Assembly (NCBI GenBank): GCA_002418865.1
Contig: DIEY01000081.1
Location: 1 to 8,323 of the forward strand
Length of the DNA: 8,323 nucleotides
From: Bacteroidales bacterium UBA5762
Lineage (GTDB): Bacteria; Bacteroidota; Bacteroidia; Bacteroidales; TTA-H9
Direction: 5' to 3'
The position numbers and the translations under genes were made by a program. The notes beneath the pieces are model-generated. The model made no database searches and was not told the origin of the DNA. It saw only the letters and a program-made list of their open reading frames with translations. Position 1 is the stretch's first letter. Every line of letters starts with the position of its first letter. Positions 6,775-8,323 of this stretch are shown piece after piece.

Positions 6775-6975
6775 ATGGACTATATTTCCTACACTGAAAA
6801 ACTAAACTATTTGCTTGAAATGATTGAAAAAGGTAGATTAACCTCATTACAACAAGCAGCCGAAAAATTTGATTGCTCCGAAAGAACGATACAAAGAATG
6901 ATAAATATTTTACGAGAACAAGGTTACCAAATAATATACTCAAAGTCAGATAAAAAATATTTTAAGAAAATTTAA
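6775..6975 (+). CDS. Small helix-turn-helix DNA-binding protein
   Basis: A 66-residue basic protein made of little more than one winged helix-turn-helix. TSLQQAAEKFDCSERTIQRMINILREQG (about 23-50) is the HTH, with CSERTIQRMI as recognition helix, and YQIIYSKSDKKYFKKI forms the likely wing. The fold resembles the N-terminal HTH of DeoR/WYL-type regulators (HTH_11-like) but carries no sensor or oligomerisation domain. It starts 23 nt after the broken T9SS gene and was probably transcribed with it and paralogue A. Its TAA ends 1 bp before operator 2. Position and the shared palindrome at 4768 and 6977 point to a local regulator that binds both sites, probably as a dimer. That is inference: no effector or target is shown by the protein itself. 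Confidence 0.8.
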   Translation: MDYISYTEKLNYLLEMIEKGRLTSLQQAAEKFDCSERTIQRMINILREQGYQIIYSKSDKKYFKKI

Positions 6976-6976
6976 C

Positions 6977-6999
6977 GAACAGACAAAATTTGTCCGTTC
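6977..6999 (+). promoter_or_regulatory. Palindromic operator 2 (core GACAAAATTTGTC)
   Basis: The arms GAACAGACAAA and TTTGTCCGTTC flank a central A and pair at all but one position (A against C). The 13-bp core is identical to operator 1. It begins directly after the HTH gene stop and lies upstream of a TATATTTG box. It would mask the -33 region, as expected for a repressor site. Confidence 0.68.
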
Positions 7000-7006
7000 C
7001 TCGATA

Positions 7007-7014
7007 TATATTTG
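7007..7014 (+). promoter_or_regulatory. -7 box of the third T9SS protein gene (TATATTTG)
   Basis: TATATTTG matches the TAnnTTTG consensus fully and starts 14 bp after the TTTG of operator 2. Transcription would begin near 7021, leaving a leader of about 80 nt before the ATG at 7102. Confidence 0.6.
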
Positions 7015-7101
7015 TACAATATTTAAAATATTTAACAAGTCAATTTTTCTGAATGCAAATATTAAGAAAAATTATATTACAATAAACAAAAAACCTGAGT
7101 T

Positions 7102-7965
7102 ATGAATCAAAAATTATTTCGAGTTTTATGGGTTGTATCTTTTCTGATTTTTGCCCCAATCATTACGCAGGCGCAGGAATTCAGTTTTAAAATGTTTTTT
7201 GAGGATTCTGCCGGAAATAGAGACACAATTACAATTGGATATGATCCTTCAGGTACTGATGGGATTGATCCACAGTTTGGTGAAATCAATATAATTGATG
7301 TTCCATTAAACACCTCACTTGATGTTAGAATAACGGATGAATGGAATAACAGGTTTATTTCAAATATTCCGGGCAGTTTTCACACAAAAAAGCAAATTGT
7401 TGAGCAAAAAAACTGTGGTGATGTGTTTACGGTAAACAGTATTGATATTTTTACTGATAACTGGCCGGTTACGGCTTCATGGGACAGTACTTTGTTTGCC
7501 GACACTTGCCTTGAAGGGAGTTTGTTTACCAGCGTTATGCCTTATGGATGGTGGGATACAGGTGGCTTTATAAGTCTTCTGGCAAATACTAATTCTGTTA
7601 GTTTTATTCCCAACGAACCGGTATATGTAGAGACCTATTCATATATAAACAATAATAATGATACCATTGATGTATTCTGGCAAACCTTCGGTGATTCAAC
7701 ACTGTTCATCGTGTCGATTAAAGATTTGTACGACACTCCGGATATTAATATATATCCCAATCCATCAGATTCTAAAATAACCATTGAAGCGAAAAATGAC
7801 GGTTTTATAAAACATATTTATATAAGAGACATTACAGGCAAATTATATAAAGAGTATGAGTTTAATAAAGTTATTGTGATATCAGACTTGCCCAGTGGCA
7901 TTTATCTTGTTCAGGTATTATCTATGAAGGATAAGCCTGTAACAAGGAAGGTGATAGTTTATTAG
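7102..7965 (+). CDS. Secreted protein with T9SS type A sorting domain (paralogue C)
   Basis: A 287-residue protein with a signal peptide (about 1-24, likely cut at TQA|Q) and the N-terminal pattern FFEDSAGNRDTITIGYDPSG, GIDPQFGE, matching FEDATGAKDTI...GIDTALGE of the protein at 4827-5711. The later WPVTASWDSTLFAD and MPYGW also have counterparts there, so the two are diverged paralogues. The sorting domain (INIYPNPSDSKITIEA, IRDITGKLYKEYEF, LPSGIYLVQVL, terminal RKVIVY, about 215-287) is of the classical type, unlike the FlgD-like one of paralogue A. Export through Sec and then T9SS is expected. The function of the mature domain is unknown, and no catalytic motif or metal site was seen. Operator 2 and a -7 box lie upstream; no clear terminator follows. 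Confidence 0.88.
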   Translation: MNQKLFRVLWVVSFLIFAPIITQAQEFSFKMFFEDSAGNRDTITIGYDPSGTDGIDPQFGEINIIDVPLNTSLDVRITDEWNNRFISNIPGSFHTKKQIVEQKNCGDVFTVNSIDIFTDNWPVTASWDSTLFADTCLEGSLFTSVMPYGWWDTGGFISLLANTNSVSFIPNEPVYVETYSYINNNNDTIDVFWQTFGDSTLFIVSIKDLYDTPDINIYPNPSDSKITIEAKNDGFIKHIYIRDITGKLYKEYEFNKVIVISDLPSGIYLVQVLSMKDKPVTRKVIVY

Positions 7966-8123
7966 CATTACCACAGTTTTAGGTGTTATATTAACTGAGA
8001 TGAGGAATGACAAGTAGCATACAAATTAACCCAAACAATGTTATTTTAGGTATAATGGACAAAAATTAGGCTGTTTATTTTTATCGATTGTTATTTCTCT
8101 TATAAAAAATTATCACATTTGTC

Positions 8124-8186
8124 CTGTCTGTTTAAAACGGAAGTAGGCTCTGCTGGAGAGCAACCTATCAGGGATAAAACAGATAG
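8124..8186. repeat. Extended imperfect hairpin
   Basis: The outer arms CTGTCTGTTT (8124-8133) and AAACAGATAG (8177-8186) pair over 10 bp with one G-T. Inside, TAGGCTCT (8144-8151) pairs with AGAG (8157-8160) and CCTA (8164-8167), leaving a 5-nt loop and a 3-nt bulge. The nested stems could be an RNA structure, a mobile-element end or a 3' UTR feature. No known RNA family was recognised. Confidence 0.4.
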
Positions 8187-8205
8187 CCGACGAAAATGGC
8201 AATGC

Positions 8206-8233
8206 AATGGGCTATGTGTACTCATAGCCCATT
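8206..8233 (-). terminator. Strong stem-loop, probable terminator of the right-edge gene
   Basis: AATGGGCTATG (8206-8216) and CATAGCCCATT (8223-8233) form a perfect 11-bp stem with a 6-nt loop. It lies 17 nt past the stop of the minus-strand frame ending at 8251. No long T-run follows on either strand (plus side GATATTTTC, minus side GCATTGCCATTTTCG), so termination is likely but not textbook. The strand assignment follows the neighbouring gene. Confidence 0.5.
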
Positions 8234-8250
8234 GATATTTTCAGAGGTTT

Positions 8251-8323
8251 TCATGCCTTTAAAAACTCATCGATGAACTTCATCTTTCGTGCCCTTGAAA
8301 GCCCGTTATGGTTGCGAAGTTTA
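8251..8323 (-). CDS. C-terminal end of an unidentified gene (runs off right edge)
   Basis: The minus strand reads 23 codons, KLRNHNGLSRARKMKFIDEFLKA, then TGA at 8253-8251, followed by a hairpin. Codon choice and the downstream stem-loop suggest a real gene end, and the basic, helical tail would fit many families, including transposases. It is not recognised. The opposite strand is also open here (8228-8323), so the strand is not certain. Confidence 0.3.
   Translation of the reverse strand, partial: KLRNHNGLSRARKMKFIDEFLKA

Larger units (their letters stand above)
7966..8250. other. Gene-free stretch with two hairpins
   Basis: No open frame of useful length was found on either strand. The left half is AT-rich. 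From about 8123 the composition becomes more GC-rich and contains the two stem-loops listed separately. A frame on the plus strand has coding-like words but is cut by stops at about 8144 and 8225, so a degraded gene end cannot be excluded. Confidence 0.5.

Noticed and set aside
8058..8083. A third operator (GACAAAAATTAGG) followed by TATTTTTA
   Set aside because: The right half does not mirror the left, and the distance to the -7-like box is 18 bp from the GAC instead of the 25 bp seen at both good sites.
8124..8186. Integron attC site
   Set aside because: The characteristic core ends (GTTRRRY and its complement) are not present and there is no integrase or cassette array.
8228..8323. Plus-strand frame at the right edge
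   Set aside because: It overlaps the minus-strand frame, which has a better-placed stop and downstream hairpin. The evidence is thin for both, so only the minus frame was listed, at low confidence.

Overview
The window looks like a piece of a Bacteroidota chromosome, probably a Bacteroidales-like or uncultured relative. The base composition is AT-rich. Promoter boxes of the TAnnTTTG type recur. Three proteins carry signal peptides together with type IX secretion (T9SS) C-terminal sorting domains. The housekeeping genes read like Bacteroidota orthologues. No rRNA, tRNA, CRISPR array or complete insertion sequence was seen.

Positions 1-3876 form a minus-strand block of ordinary genes. Reading in transcription order from the right, they are an LPG-synthase-type membrane protein (flippase-like), a membrane-anchored family 2 glycosyltransferase, a 115 bp gap with a perfect inverted repeat, tsaB (tRNA t6A modification), purN (GAR formyltransferase) and the first 117 codons of an Elp3-like radical SAM protein. 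tsaB, purN and the radical SAM gene are packed or overlapping and are probably one transcript. ruvC (Holliday junction resolvase) is divergent from this block, with only about 17 bp between the two starts. Its likely TTG start sits just downstream of a good -7 box that lies inside the neighbouring gene's first codons.

Positions 4461-7965 form a plus-strand accessory module. Two genes for paralogous secreted proteins (4827-5711 and 7102-7965) are each preceded by the same palindrome, GACAAAATTTGTC. In both cases a TAnnTTTG-like -7 box follows at the same distance. Between them lie a broken T9SS protein gene (lost start codon plus a frameshift) and a 66-residue single-domain HTH protein. The HTH stop codon is 1 bp from the second palindrome. 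Upstream of the first palindrome is a short decayed coding stretch with its own consensus promoter. Its C-terminal end resembles the end of the HTH protein, which suggests that an HTH-operator-secreted protein cassette was duplicated. The working hypothesis is that the small HTH protein is a local repressor of the secreted-protein genes, co-transcribed with the first of them.

Positions 7966-8323 hold a mostly gene-free tail. It contains two RNA-like hairpins and the last 23 codons of an unidentified minus-strand gene that runs off the right edge.
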